A stretch of 64,000 nt of DNA, from positions 33,711 to 97,710 of the forward strand of contig JAJDDP010000009.1 in the NCBI GenBank assembly GCA_029260235.1, in the 5' to 3' direction. Both the position numbers and the translations under genes were made by a program. Source of the stretch: Phycisphaerae bacterium (lineage in GTDB: Bacteria; Planctomycetota; Phycisphaerae; UBA1845). Positions within the stretch are counted from its first letter, which is position 1. Each line of letters begins with the position of its first letter. Under the pieces are notes generated by a model that worked only from the letters and a program-made list of their open reading frames with translations, was not told where the DNA came from and ran no database searches. Positions 37,441-46,011 of the stretch are shown piece by piece.

Positions 37441-39219
37441 GTGATCCAAATCGCATCCAAACCTCTTTGGCTCATTTTTCTCTCTGGGATGCCTGCGTTA
37501 ATTTCTTTTCAGATAATGGGTTGCAGCCAGTTTCGGGGGGCGTCCGCTCCGGATGGCAACCAGGCTGATCGTCTCATGGCCGCCTATCCGGATCTTGCTT
37601 CGGGTCGGTTTGCGGTCATTGCCGACTTCGAGCAGTTGGAGCATAACCAGCTGTTCACGGTGGTGTCGCACTCAGGGCGGGCAACCTGTATGCCCAACTC
37701 CCCGGATGGTGCCCCGGGTACGGGAAGCCGATGCCTAAAGGTCACCTTTGCCGATCCCCTCGATGCCTTGGTAGTCAGCAATCAGAATGGCAAGACTTGG
37801 TCTCTGCGACGCGACTGGCGCGATTTTCATCTGCTAGTCGGATCGATCTATTGTCCGGTGGCAGCCGCTGACCTTGAAGTAGCCATCACGGGTGGGCCAA
37901 AGAGTCATTCATCCAAGGTGTATGCCAGAATCAAACTTGAGCAGGGCTGGAACGTCTTGCGGCTGGATTTGTCTGAGGCGGCTACCCGCGTCCCCCTGGA
38001 TGATGTGCGGGAGATGCGATTTAGCCTACCCCTGGTTGAGGAATTGACCACACTCGCCTTCGATGATTTAATCCTGGCAGACAATCAGGAAAACTTGTTC
38101 GGCGAGCCAGACGACGTGAACGAAGGCCTCTACATCCAAAAGAGAGGCCGTCGCTGGCATATCGGTGCTGCCGGTCGGTTCGAGATCGGATTCGCCAACG
38201 CACAGATTGTCCACTGGTATGACCTGCGGACGGACCCATCGCGGCTCAACAACCTCTTGGGTCGCTGCGTCTTGGGGCCTACACCCGTGGTGCTGCCCCC
38301 CAGCGGTAATCCAAACAGCTCGACACCGCCAGATTTCTCCTCACTGGGCGGTACGGTAATCGCCCATCAGGAGGTGACCGAAGCCAGTTCGGCGCGGATC
38401 GTCGTAGTTTGCACGCTTTGGTTCACCGATGGCGGGGACGATCCTAAGTTGCAGGGCCCTTATCAGCGGTGGTCGTACACGATTTTGCCCACCGGACAGA
38501 TCTATGTGCAGTTGACCTGCACCACGAGCGTCGATGCGTGGGCACCAGAGAATATCGGATTGGTGGTCTCGCGGGCGGATAACGGTCAGTTGCTTCCTTT
38601 TGCCCATCGCACGGCCCAGATTGAAGACCTCCCCGCCTTACGCCACCTTGCGTATGGTGGGGCTGCTTCAGCCCAACCGGATGGTCCTGGATTCGCCTTT
38701 GCCGTCCATGACGGCAGAACGGCGCCGATTATGGATCTGATTCCCCAGCCTGAGTTGCGTCAGTTCAACTTGGTCGCCTCGGGCGGGCACATCGATGGAG
38801 ATGAAGAGACTTGGTATTGCCTCTTGAACCTATGGGCCCGGGATTCAATCGACGAAACCTCCGCGGGGGCGATGGCGGTCGACTATTGTGACCCCAAAGT
38901 CTTGGAAATAGGCGTCGGCGAGCTGGTTACAGATTCACTCGGCGATGAGAACGGAGATGGTTACAACGAGCGTTTTGGAACCAGCGTGCTTCAACCGGCT
39001 GGGGATCTAGTTCGCTTCTGGGTTGGGGCCTCTGGCGAGGTTCGGTTTTTTCCCATGTTCACCATTCAAGGGATCGACGGCCGGCAGGCATGGGTTTACG
39101 TCGATAATGTCATTCTTGAAGGATCCGCCCGCGACACGCAGGGTAACTTACTGTTTCAGCTGCCTGGCTTGGTTCGAAGTAAGACCCTGGTAGAGGTCGT
39201 CCTGCGCAAGAATCCCTAA
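37441..39219 (+). CDS. Hypothetical lipoprotein
   Basis: The ORF-track start at 37357 lies inside the tRNA-Leu, so it is not real. A GTG at 37441 gives MIQIASKPLWLIFLSGMPALISFQIMGC, a good lipoprotein signal with Cys at the end, and a 592-residue product. The mature protein has beta-rich segments (FAVIADFEQLEHNQLFTV, WNVLRLDLSEAATRVPLDDVREMRFSLP) reminiscent of carbohydrate-binding jelly-roll folds. A later region (GRRWHIGAAGRFEIGFANAQIVHWYDL) recalls secreted planctomycete proteins. No catalytic motif is recognised. Function unknown; outer-membrane or periplasmic placement is likely. Confidence 0.7.
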   Translation: MIQIASKPLWLIFLSGMPALISFQIMGCSQFRGASAPDGNQADRLMAAYPDLASGRFAVIADFEQLEHNQLFTVVSHSGRATCMPNSPDGAPGTGSRCLKVTFADPLDALVVSNQNGKTWSLRRDWRDFHLLVGSIYCPVAAADLEVAITGGPKSHSSKVYARIKLEQGWNVLRLDLSEAATRVPLDDVREMRFSLPLVEELTTLAFDDLILADNQENLFGEPDDVNEGLYIQKRGRRWHIGAAGRFEIGFANAQIVHWYDLRTDPSRLNNLLGRCVLGPTPVVLPPSGNPNSSTPPDFSSLGGTVIAHQEVTEASSARIVVVCTLWFTDGGDDPKLQGPYQRWSYTILPTGQIYVQLTCTTSVDAWAPENIGLVVSRADNGQLLPFAHRTAQIEDLPALRHLAYGGAASAQPDGPGFAFAVHDGRTAPIMDLIPQPELRQFNLVASGGHIDGDEETWYCLLNLWARDSIDETSAGAMAVDYCDPKVLEIGVGELVTDSLGDENGDGYNERFGTSVLQPAGDLVRFWVGASGEVRFFPMFTIQGIDGRQAWVYVDNVILEGSARDTQGNLLFQLPGLVRSKTLVEVVLRKNP

Positions 39220-39329
39220 ATGCCGGATTCTTGACGAATGAGCCGCTGCGGACTACCTTCCGGGCTTTTTACAACCACGGCTCGGCACCTGAACCAGGTT
39301 AGCCGATTATTGGAGTTGGGGAGGCCTGG

Positions 39330-40094
39330 ATGGCCAAGAAAACGAAATCATCGCCAAAGCGTACCTCGGCGCGAGGTGCTGCAAAGTCTGCCTCAAGCGG
39401 CAAACGGTCCAAGTCGTCGGTCAAGAAATCGACCAAGCGGACTAAATCTGCCAAGAAGGTAGCCCCCAAGAAGAAATCAACCAAGGCTTCCAACCCAAAG
39501 AAAAAAACCGCTAAGGGTTCCAAGCCCAAGAAAAAATCCGCGGCAAAGAAGAAGGTGACGAAGGCTAGTCAAAAGACTGCCCGTCCCGTCAAGTCGGTCA
39601 AAGCCCCCTCCGCAACCCAAAAGGTCAAGAAAACCAAGCCGGCCTCCAAGGCCAAGCGCAGTAGCTCGGAGGAAGTCTACACCCCGGTAAAGGTACGCCC
39701 ACTTCCAAAGACCAGGCTGAAGGACGGCCAACTCCAGGAATTCCGGGCGATGCTGCTAGCCAAACGCAGAGAATTAGTCGGCGACGTTGATAATCTAACC
39801 AACGAAGCCCTGCGCCGAAGTCGGAGCGAAGCTTCGGGCGATCTTTCCAGCATGCCCATCCACATGGCTGACATCGGGACCGACAATTGGGAGCAGGAAT
39901 TCACTCTCGGGCTGATCGACAATGAGCGGGCACTGCTCAAGGAGATCGACGGCGCACTCAATCGCATCGCCGATCGAACGTATGGGGTGTGCGTGGCTAC
40001 CCGGAGGCCGATCAGGCTGGCAAGACTGCGGGCCAAGCCCTGGGCCAAGTTCTGCATCGAGCACGCCCGTCTCGAAGAGCGCGGACAAGCCTGA
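39330..40094 (+). CDS. DksA/TraR-type protein with lysine-rich H1-like tail
   Basis: This 254-residue protein has ~110 N-terminal residues made of Lys, Ala, Ser, Thr and Pro (KKKSTKASNPKKKTAKGSK), like a histone H1 tail. A coiled-coil hairpin follows (LQEFRAMLLAKRRELVGDVDNLTNEAL) and a C-terminal DksA-like finger. In that finger the usual C-x2-C...C-x2-C is CVAT...CIEH, so the second and fourth cysteines are replaced by Thr and His. Zinc binding is therefore doubtful or altered. Family members act on RNA polymerase; the tail should bind nucleic acid. GGGGAGG lies upstream of the ATG. lspA follows after 27 bp. Confidence 0.82.
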   Translation: MAKKTKSSPKRTSARGAAKSASSGKRSKSSVKKSTKRTKSAKKVAPKKKSTKASNPKKKTAKGSKPKKKSAAKKKVTKASQKTARPVKSVKAPSATQKVKKTKPASKAKRSSSEEVYTPVKVRPLPKTRLKDGQLQEFRAMLLAKRRELVGDVDNLTNEALRRSRSEASGDLSSMPIHMADIGTDNWEQEFTLGLIDNERALLKEIDGALNRIADRTYGVCVATRRPIRLARLRAKPWAKFCIEHARLEERGQA

Positions 40095-40121
40095 GTCAAT
40101 CAACCGAAAGGCTCCGCAGCT

Positions 40122-40865
40122 ATGGTTACTACCGAGAAGTCAGCACGACCGGATCTGGGTTCGATCCCAAGTCATTTGTCAGCCATAGGATCCCCTGCAG
40201 CCCACGCGCGTCTCTGGACTGTCGCGGCCGTCTGCCTTTGGGTGGATCTGGGCACTAAGCAGTGGGCTTTCTCGATATTGGGCCACGAAGGTCGATCTTT
40301 GATCCCCGGCTTCCTTGAAGCCCAGCGATCCCTCAACTCGGGTGCCTTGTTCGGTTCTTTCTCTGGATGGGTAGCAGCCTTCATTGTCGCTTCGTTGCTG
40401 GCACTAGCCTTTGTGCTCTATGTGTTTGCAGCCAGCCACCGCAAGCAGTGGTTTCTGCATCTTGGCCTGGCTTTTATTCTGTCTGGTGCATTGGGCAATC
40501 TCTATGATCGTAGTTTCGTTGCAGCGGATGTGGTCCTCACCAAGGCTGTTGACGGCGGAAAAGCCAGGCAGGACATCGGCTTGGTTGTCTCGTCCGATGG
40601 GGACGACCCGGTTGTGGTTGCCAGCTATCCAGACAAGGCTCGCGAGCGCCGCTACGCAAAATCTGAGATCCAATCCATCGAACGACAGGGCGTCGTGCGC
40701 GATTTCTTGCGGTTTACGCCGATCGGAAAATTCGACTATTGGCCTTGGGTATTCAATGTTGCCGACGCGCTGCTCGTTACCGGGGTGATCATGTTGATGC
40801 TTACCTTCTGGCGCGAACATCAGCTCGTCAAGCAATTAACCAAGCAAGAGGATTCGTCTTCGTGA
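40122..40865 (+). CDS. lspA: Lipoprotein signal peptidase with inserted domain
   Basis: This 247-residue aspartyl protease has four membrane segments and both catalytic-aspartate motifs: GALGNLYDR and FNVADALLVTG. About 75 residues separate the two motifs, against roughly 25 in E. coli, because of an inserted soluble stretch (AVDGGKARQDIGLVVSSDGDDPVVVASYPD). Signal peptidase II removes signal peptides from prolipoproteins at the inner membrane; several lipoproteins in this window would be substrates. It follows the DksA-like gene by 27 bp and precedes ribD by 54 bp, suggesting one operon. Confidence 0.9.
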   Translation: MVTTEKSARPDLGSIPSHLSAIGSPAAHARLWTVAAVCLWVDLGTKQWAFSILGHEGRSLIPGFLEAQRSLNSGALFGSFSGWVAAFIVASLLALAFVLYVFAASHRKQWFLHLGLAFILSGALGNLYDRSFVAADVVLTKAVDGGKARQDIGLVVSSDGDDPVVVASYPDKARERRYAKSEIQSIERQGVVRDFLRFTPIGKFDYWPWVFNVADALLVTGVIMLMLTFWREHQLVKQLTKQEDSSS

Positions 40866-40919
40866 AGCCGTCGCGCGAAGGCGGCTGAAGCCGGCTAGCG
40901 ACCTTGCGCGGGAGATGGT

Positions 40920-42038
40920 GTGGCTGGTCATTCGCATGCCAACGAATCAGATTTCATGGCTCGGGCCATTCGCCTAGCGCGAAAAGGCCAGGGCTATGCC
41001 GAACCCAACCCCATGGTCGGTTGCGTCTTGGTTAAGCACGGGCGGATCATCTCCGAGGGCTACCATCGCCGGTTCGGGCAGGCCCATGCGGAAGTCAATG
41101 CCCTCAAGCAGGCTTCCAGCGGCGGCAAGGGCGCGACAGCCTACGTTACCCTGGAGCCGTGCAGTCACTTCGGTAAAACCCCTCCCTGCGCAGACGCACT
41201 CATTGAGGCAGGTTTATCCCGTGTTGTCGTGGCCATGAGGGATCCATTCCCCGAGGTCGCAGGCCGAGGGATTCGCCGATTGCGACGGGCGGGCATCCAG
41301 GTAGACGTTGGTCTTGGTCAGTCCGAGGCGAAGGTACTGAATGCTCCATACTTGAGCCTGCTCAACAAAATGAGACCCTATGTGATTCTCAAGTGGGCCC
41401 AGAGCATCGACGGCTGCATTGCTACTCACACTGGCCATTCGCAATGGATTTCCGGGGCAGCGTCCCGCAGAATGGTCCATCGCCTGCGTGCGCGAATGGA
41501 CGGCATCTTGGTGGGCATCAACACAGCCCTGCAGGATGATCCCCTGCTGACCGCCCGAGATGCTCCAACCCGCAGAATCGCGACCCGCATCGTCTTGGAC
41601 ACCCAGCTGAGAATCCGGCTAGGTTGTCAACTGGTCGAATCCGCCAAAGAGGTGCCACTTCTTGTCATGACATCCAAAGCTGCACTGGACCGAAGGGCCA
41701 AAGCCGCAGCTCTACTCGAACGCCGCGGCGTGGAACTTGTTCCTTGTTCGGTGGGCAAGAACAGCATCAGTCTAAAGCGGGCGTTGGCGATCCTAGCCAA
41801 GCGGCGGATGACCAACATTCTCGTCGAAGGCGGAAGTGCTATTCTAGGCAGTTTCCTGGATGGAGGTCTTGCCGACGAAGCCTACGCGTTCGTAGGCCCT
41901 CTGCTTATCGGCGGGACGCAAGCTCCAAAGGCCTACCCGGGTAAGGGTGCAGCTCGCGTCGATGCAGGCATCGCCATCAAGAGTACGCGAATCAGCAAGA
42001 TAGGCCCCGACATCTTGCATCATCTAAGATTCGTCTAG
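40920..42038 (+). CDS. ribD: Bifunctional riboflavin deaminase-reductase RibD
   Basis: This 372-residue enzyme has the N-terminal deaminase zinc site HAEVNAL and EPCSHFGKTPPCADAL. The C-terminal reductase domain includes YVILKWAQSIDGCIATHTGHSQWISG and ILVEGGSAILGSFL. It carries out two consecutive steps of riboflavin synthesis: deamination of the pyrimidine, then NADPH-dependent reduction of the ribose side chain. The start is GTG at 40920, which fits the conserved DFMARAIRLARKG at residues 11-23. No other rib genes are in the window. Confidence 0.95.
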   Translation: MAGHSHANESDFMARAIRLARKGQGYAEPNPMVGCVLVKHGRIISEGYHRRFGQAHAEVNALKQASSGGKGATAYVTLEPCSHFGKTPPCADALIEAGLSRVVVAMRDPFPEVAGRGIRRLRRAGIQVDVGLGQSEAKVLNAPYLSLLNKMRPYVILKWAQSIDGCIATHTGHSQWISGAASRRMVHRLRARMDGILVGINTALQDDPLLTARDAPTRRIATRIVLDTQLRIRLGCQLVESAKEVPLLVMTSKAALDRRAKAAALLERRGVELVPCSVGKNSISLKRALAILAKRRMTNILVEGGSAILGSFLDGGLADEAYAFVGPLLIGGTQAPKAYPGKGAARVDAGIAIKSTRISKIGPDILHHLRFV

Positions 42039-42265
42039 GCTGCTATCCCGAAACTTACAGGCTGGGTGTATCGGGTCTTGGCTCGATCGATGTGCTGTGC
42101 TCGTCGCAGATTCCGGACAAGTCGTACTGGTATGGTAGGCCAACTGGGCATTATTTCCCACACTAACTCGCCTCTTCAGCGGCCTCTTGGATCGCACTAT
42201 AATTTGCCTGGCTGCTGATGGGAAACCAACCAGCCTGGGCGACCCTCTAGAAAACGGAGATCGTA

Positions 42266-43153
42266 ATGATGCAGGCTCAGAAGCATCCGGCTTGGACCGC
42301 ATTTATCGCACTCATGTTACCCTTGGCTCAGTTCCTAGTTGGATGCAACGGACCTGTCCAGGAATCTGGAGCCGGCGGCGACACTAGTTCCGATAGCCCG
42401 CCTGAGATCCCTCCGCTCTCAACACTGAAGATCGATTTCGAGGTCTTCCCCACTCAGGCAAGCAAGTTGATCGATGGCCAAGCCCAACTGATTGACGATG
42501 TCCTCCGGTCGGACTGGATATTTTCTGCTTCAGTGGTTGCCATTTGGAATACGCTGCTGGCTGCTACGCTTACCGTGCCGGTGGCGGCCTACGTCGAGTC
42601 GTTCAATCATCAGCCCGAGCTTCAATCCGATGGGTCATGGGAATGGGCCTACGGATTTGTGGCTGCGGAGTTAGAGCACACCGCGCGACTGCAAGCTAGG
42701 CTTCTTGATGGCGACGTGGAATGGAAGATGCTCATTTCTCAAGAGGACGCGTACACCGATGTTCTCTTGTTTTCCGGGCTTTCCAACCTGGTAGGCACAG
42801 CCGGCACTTGGACGCTGAACACCAATATTGCCGACCTCATGCCTTTCATCGAGGTTGAATGGAGCCGCAACGCCTCCGCAGGAAAACTGGACATCACCTA
42901 CACCAACATTGTGCCAAACGGGCCGGAAAACGGTGGCTTCATTGCTGCGTCGGTTGGTGCGGAAGGGCTTTTTGAATCGACCTACCAAGTCTTCGGAAAG
43001 GTGCAGGACAACCTCACCGAGATCGAATGGAATCCGGCAAGCAAAGATGGCCGAGTCCGAGATCAAGACAAATTCGGCGACGACGAATGGCATTGTTGGG
43101 ATGAATCGCTGCTCAACATCGACTGCCCGACGCGCGATGACCCTGACGCATGA
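42266..43153 (+). CDS. Hypothetical lipoprotein
   Basis: This 295-residue protein has a basic N-terminus, a hydrophobic core (FIALMLPLAQFLVGC) and a lipobox LVGCN. A Gly/Ser/Pro spacer follows. The mature domain (FEVFPTQASKLIDGQAQLIDDVLRSDW ... WEWAYGFVAAELEHTARLQARLLDGDVEWKMLIS ... YTNIVPNGPENGGF) looks like a beta-rich binding domain but matches nothing I know. GGAG lies six bases before the first ATG. The C-terminus is acidic. Function unknown. Confidence 0.7.
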   Translation: MMQAQKHPAWTAFIALMLPLAQFLVGCNGPVQESGAGGDTSSDSPPEIPPLSTLKIDFEVFPTQASKLIDGQAQLIDDVLRSDWIFSASVVAIWNTLLAATLTVPVAAYVESFNHQPELQSDGSWEWAYGFVAAELEHTARLQARLLDGDVEWKMLISQEDAYTDVLLFSGLSNLVGTAGTWTLNTNIADLMPFIEVEWSRNASAGKLDITYTNIVPNGPENGGFIAASVGAEGLFESTYQVFGKVQDNLTEIEWNPASKDGRVRDQDKFGDDEWHCWDESLLNIDCPTRDDPDA

Positions 43154-43269
43154 TGGGCGGTAACGTCAGCGCCGGCGCTGCACTTGCCATTCGAGGGAGA
43201 CGAACACAGAGATGACTTCCACTTCTCAAGAGAACAACCTGTGCGCCGTATCATGATTCATGCCCTGGT

Positions 43270-43542
43270 GTGTGGATTGATCACCCTGGCGACATGGACG
43301 TCTACGTGACCTCTGCCAGCGGTCACCCCAATCGACTGCACGAGAGCGACGGTTTACTGGATCTGTTTGTGGGCCGGTACGACGTTCGCCAGTTATTCTT
43401 TCGCTTCGACAGCTACTTTCCTGATTTTCCAAACGCGTTGCTGCATAACGGCGGCATCGTCGATGGCGTGCCCCAATTTAGCGACATCACCACAAGCGCA
43501 GGTGTAGTTGGGAGACCCAAACCCAGTCTCGCCGCGGGCTAG
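43270..43542 (+). pseudogene. Fragment of an FG-GAP/VCBS (ASPIC/UnbV-type) repeat protein
   Basis: The 90-codon frame reads GDMDVYVTSASGHPNRLHESDG then LDLFVGRYDVRQLFFRFDSYFP...NALLHNGGIVDGVPQFSDITTSAGVVG. Calcium-binding D-x-D repeats and the 'NN G...F DIT AGV' phrase are hallmarks of FG-GAP secreted proteins, which are normally hundreds of residues long. No signal peptide or further repeats flank it, so it is probably a decayed remnant. The remainder of the 437 bp gap shows nothing else. Confidence 0.5.
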
Positions 43543-43590
43543 GCCTGCGCCCTTGGTGTTGTCCGTCTGTGCGGTTATGGTCACCCGTTC

Positions 43591-44340
43591 ATGCTTGAAC
43601 TCGAACAAGTCTCCAAGTGGTTTGGACTGACCCAGGCGCTAGATGCGGTCACCCTCTCGGTTGTTCCCTGTCAAACGACCGTACTGATCGGCCCGAGTGG
43701 GTGCGGCAAATCTACGCTGCTCCGTATCATGATTGGCTTGATTGATCCAGATGGGGGCACGGTCCAGTTCGAGGGAACCACCATCTCCCCTGAAATCATC
43801 AACGAGCTTCGGCACAAGATGGGTTACGTCATCCAGGAGGGAGGGTTATTCCCCCACCTGACCGCCCAGGCCAACATTACCGTGATGGCCCGCCAGCTGG
43901 GTTGGCCCGAGGATCGAATGCGGGATCGTCTGGCTAACCTGGTGACACTGACCCGCTTCCCATCCGACGGGTTGGATCGCTTTCCTGCCCAACTCTCGGG
44001 AGGGCAGCGGCAGCGCGTAAGCCTCATGCGGGCTTTGATGCTCGATCCTGACTTGCTCCTGCTCGACGAGCCACTCGGGGCACTCGATCCAATGATTCGC
44101 ACCGAACTTCAAGACGACCTGCAATCGATCTTCCGCGAATTAGGCAAGACGGTGGTGTTGGTGACCCACGATCTAGCAGAGGCGGATTTCCTGGGCGATA
44201 CCATCTTGCTAATGAACGAAGGCGTCATTGTTCAGCAAGGAACGATTCAGCAAATGCTCGGCGCCCCGGCTGATCCCTTTGTACGGCGGTTCATAGAGGC
44301 TCAAAGGCGCCCTATCTCCTCCACGGATCCTATCCAGTGA
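43591..44340 (+). CDS. ABC transporter ATPase, OpuCA/EgtV-like
   Basis: This 249-residue ATPase has Walker A GPSGCGKST, signature LSGGQRQRVSLMRAL, Walker B LLLLDEPLGALD and switch VTHDLAEA. It is of the osmoprotectant/glycine-betaine subfamily but lacks the CBS domains of OpuA-type ATPases. The downstream permease overlaps by four bases. Its partner is a fused binding protein-permease, and the next genes make ergothioneine, so betaine-type compounds or ergothioneine are likely cargo. No obvious ribosome site precedes the ATG. Confidence 0.88.
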   Translation: MLELEQVSKWFGLTQALDAVTLSVVPCQTTVLIGPSGCGKSTLLRIMIGLIDPDGGTVQFEGTTISPEIINELRHKMGYVIQEGGLFPHLTAQANITVMARQLGWPEDRMRDRLANLVTLTRFPSDGLDRFPAQLSGGQRQRVSLMRALMLDPDLLLLDEPLGALDPMIRTELQDDLQSIFRELGKTVVLVTHDLAEADFLGDTILLMNEGVIVQQGTIQQMLGAPADPFVRRFIEAQRRPISSTDPIQ

Positions 44341-45857
44341 CTCGACTTGGCATCTATCTCGTCCTGGCTGTGTTGGCTTCTTCGGCCGTAAGAACCGAGG
44401 CTGATGATCCTGCCGTCGAGGTTCGTATTGGCTCCAAGAAATTTACCGAATCAGTCATCATCGGCGAGATGCTCAGCCATCTAGTCGGCGAAGCCGGCGC
44501 CCAGCCGATTCACCGCCGCGAATTGGGGGGCACGCGGGTGTTGTTCAATGCCTTGCAGGCCGGCGACCTAGACGTCTATCCTGAATACACCGGAACTATT
44601 ACTCAGGAAATACTAGCTGACCGCGACTTTCAAGCTGAGTCTGCCATCCGTAGCGCCTTGGCTGAAATGGGCATCGTGATGGGCAAGCCGTTGGGTTTCA
44701 ACAACACCTACGCCCTTGGCATGCGCAAACCTGACGCCGCAAGGTTCGGCATCAAGACCATCTCGGACTTGAGAAACCAACCACAGCTTCGCTTCGGATT
44801 TACCAACGAATTCATGGACCGAGGGGATGGCTGGCCTAGCCTGCTCCGGCGCTACGGATTGCCCCAAGAAAACGTGCGAGGCCTGGATCATGACTTGGCT
44901 TACCGAGGCTTGCAGGCGGGCGACATTGATCTGATCGACCTCTATTCGACTGATGCGGAGATTCAATACTACGACCTGTTCGTGCTGGTGGATGACCTGC
45001 AACATTTCCCAAGATATGAAGCCGTCTTGTTGTTCCGGGCCGACTTAGCCAATCGAGTGCCAGGTGTGGTCACTGAATGGAACAAGCTCGAGGGGGAGAT
45101 CAGCACGAAGCAGATGATGGCTATGAACGCCCAGGCGAAGCTGGAACGAGTCCACGAATCAGCCGTTGCGGCTGACTTTCTCAATCGTCGATGGAGCTTG
45201 AACCTCAAGAGCGACCAGCAAACACGCCTAGCCATGTTCTGGCAGACCACCTGGGAACACCTTTGCATGGTAGGAATCTCCATGCTAGCTGCGGTGCTGG
45301 TGGCTGTGCCGCTTGGCGTCTGGGCGGCCAAGCAGGCTAGAATTGCCCAGATCGTACTGGGTGGTGTTGGCATCATCCAAACCATCCCCGCCCTCGCCCT
45401 GTTGGTGCTCTTGATCAAGCCACTGAAAATTATCGGCTTGCCGGGCTTGGGCGCGCCCCCAGCCATCGTTGCCTTGTTTCTGTACAGCCTGTTGCCGATC
45501 GTGCGGAACACATACACAGGGCTGGTCGATATTCCCGCTCACATTCGTGAGTCTGCACTCGCCTTGGGGTTGCCTGGCTGGGCGCGATTGCGGTTGGTTG
45601 AACTTCCCCTTGCATCGCGAATGATTCTGGCCGGCATCAAGACGGCTGCGGTGATCAATATTGGCTTTGCCACGTTGGGGGCGCTCATCGGCGCTGGCGG
45701 CTATGGCCAACCCATCTTGACGGGAATTCGATTGGATGATTACGGACTGATCATGATGGGCGCAGTGCCGGCGGCTGGCTTGGCACTGGTTGCCCAAGGA
45801 TTGTTTGAGTGCGCCGAGCGATTGCTGGTGCCCAAAGGGCTGCGCATCAACACTTAA
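44337..45857 (+). CDS. Fused periplasmic binding protein-permease, Opu/EgtU-type
   Basis: This 506-residue protein joins two parts. Residues ~1-280 are a signal sequence plus an OpuAC/OpuBC-type binding protein (IGSKKFTESVIIGEMLSHL, NALQAGDLDVYPEYTGTITQEIL). Residues ~300-500 are a BPD-type permease (WEHLCMVGISMLAAVLVAVPLGVWAA, IQTIPALALLVLLIKP, ESALALGLPGWARLRLVELPLA). In described EgtU proteins the permease comes first; here the order is reversed. The start is GTG overlapping the ATPase stop. The partner ATPase is immediately upstream. The cargo is inferred only from context. Confidence 0.88.
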   Translation: MTRLGIYLVLAVLASSAVRTEADDPAVEVRIGSKKFTESVIIGEMLSHLVGEAGAQPIHRRELGGTRVLFNALQAGDLDVYPEYTGTITQEILADRDFQAESAIRSALAEMGIVMGKPLGFNNTYALGMRKPDAARFGIKTISDLRNQPQLRFGFTNEFMDRGDGWPSLLRRYGLPQENVRGLDHDLAYRGLQAGDIDLIDLYSTDAEIQYYDLFVLVDDLQHFPRYEAVLLFRADLANRVPGVVTEWNKLEGEISTKQMMAMNAQAKLERVHESAVAADFLNRRWSLNLKSDQQTRLAMFWQTTWEHLCMVGISMLAAVLVAVPLGVWAAKQARIAQIVLGGVGIIQTIPALALLVLLIKPLKIIGLPGLGAPPAIVALFLYSLLPIVRNTYTGLVDIPAHIRESALALGLPGWARLRLVELPLASRMILAGIKTAAVINIGFATLGALIGAGGYGQPILTGIRLDDYGLIMMGAVPAAGLALVAQGLFECAERLLVPKGLRINT

Positions 45858-45972
45858 TCCTTGATTCACAACAAACGCTTGACATCGCGTCTAAAACCGC
45901 GAAAATCGCTTTCATAATCGAGCCAGGGCCTCCGCCGCCTGGCCTTTCCTCTTTCTACTCTGATGCTGAGCG

Positions 45973-45994
45973 GGCTTTGCGTATACGCAAAGCC
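45973..45994. promoter_or_regulatory. Perfect 22 bp palindrome upstream of egtB
   Basis: GGCTTTGCGTA is followed immediately by its exact reverse complement, giving a 22 bp perfect palindrome. Outside it ATGCT and AGCAT can pair again after a short bulge. It ends 17 bases before the egtB start and just before the GAGG ribosome site. It could be an operator for a dimeric repressor or an mRNA hairpin affecting initiation. A weaker GCCAGG...CCTGGC hairpin lies ~50 bases upstream. Confidence 0.6.
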
Positions 45995-46011
45995 GAGCAT
46001 ACGAGGCAAAC

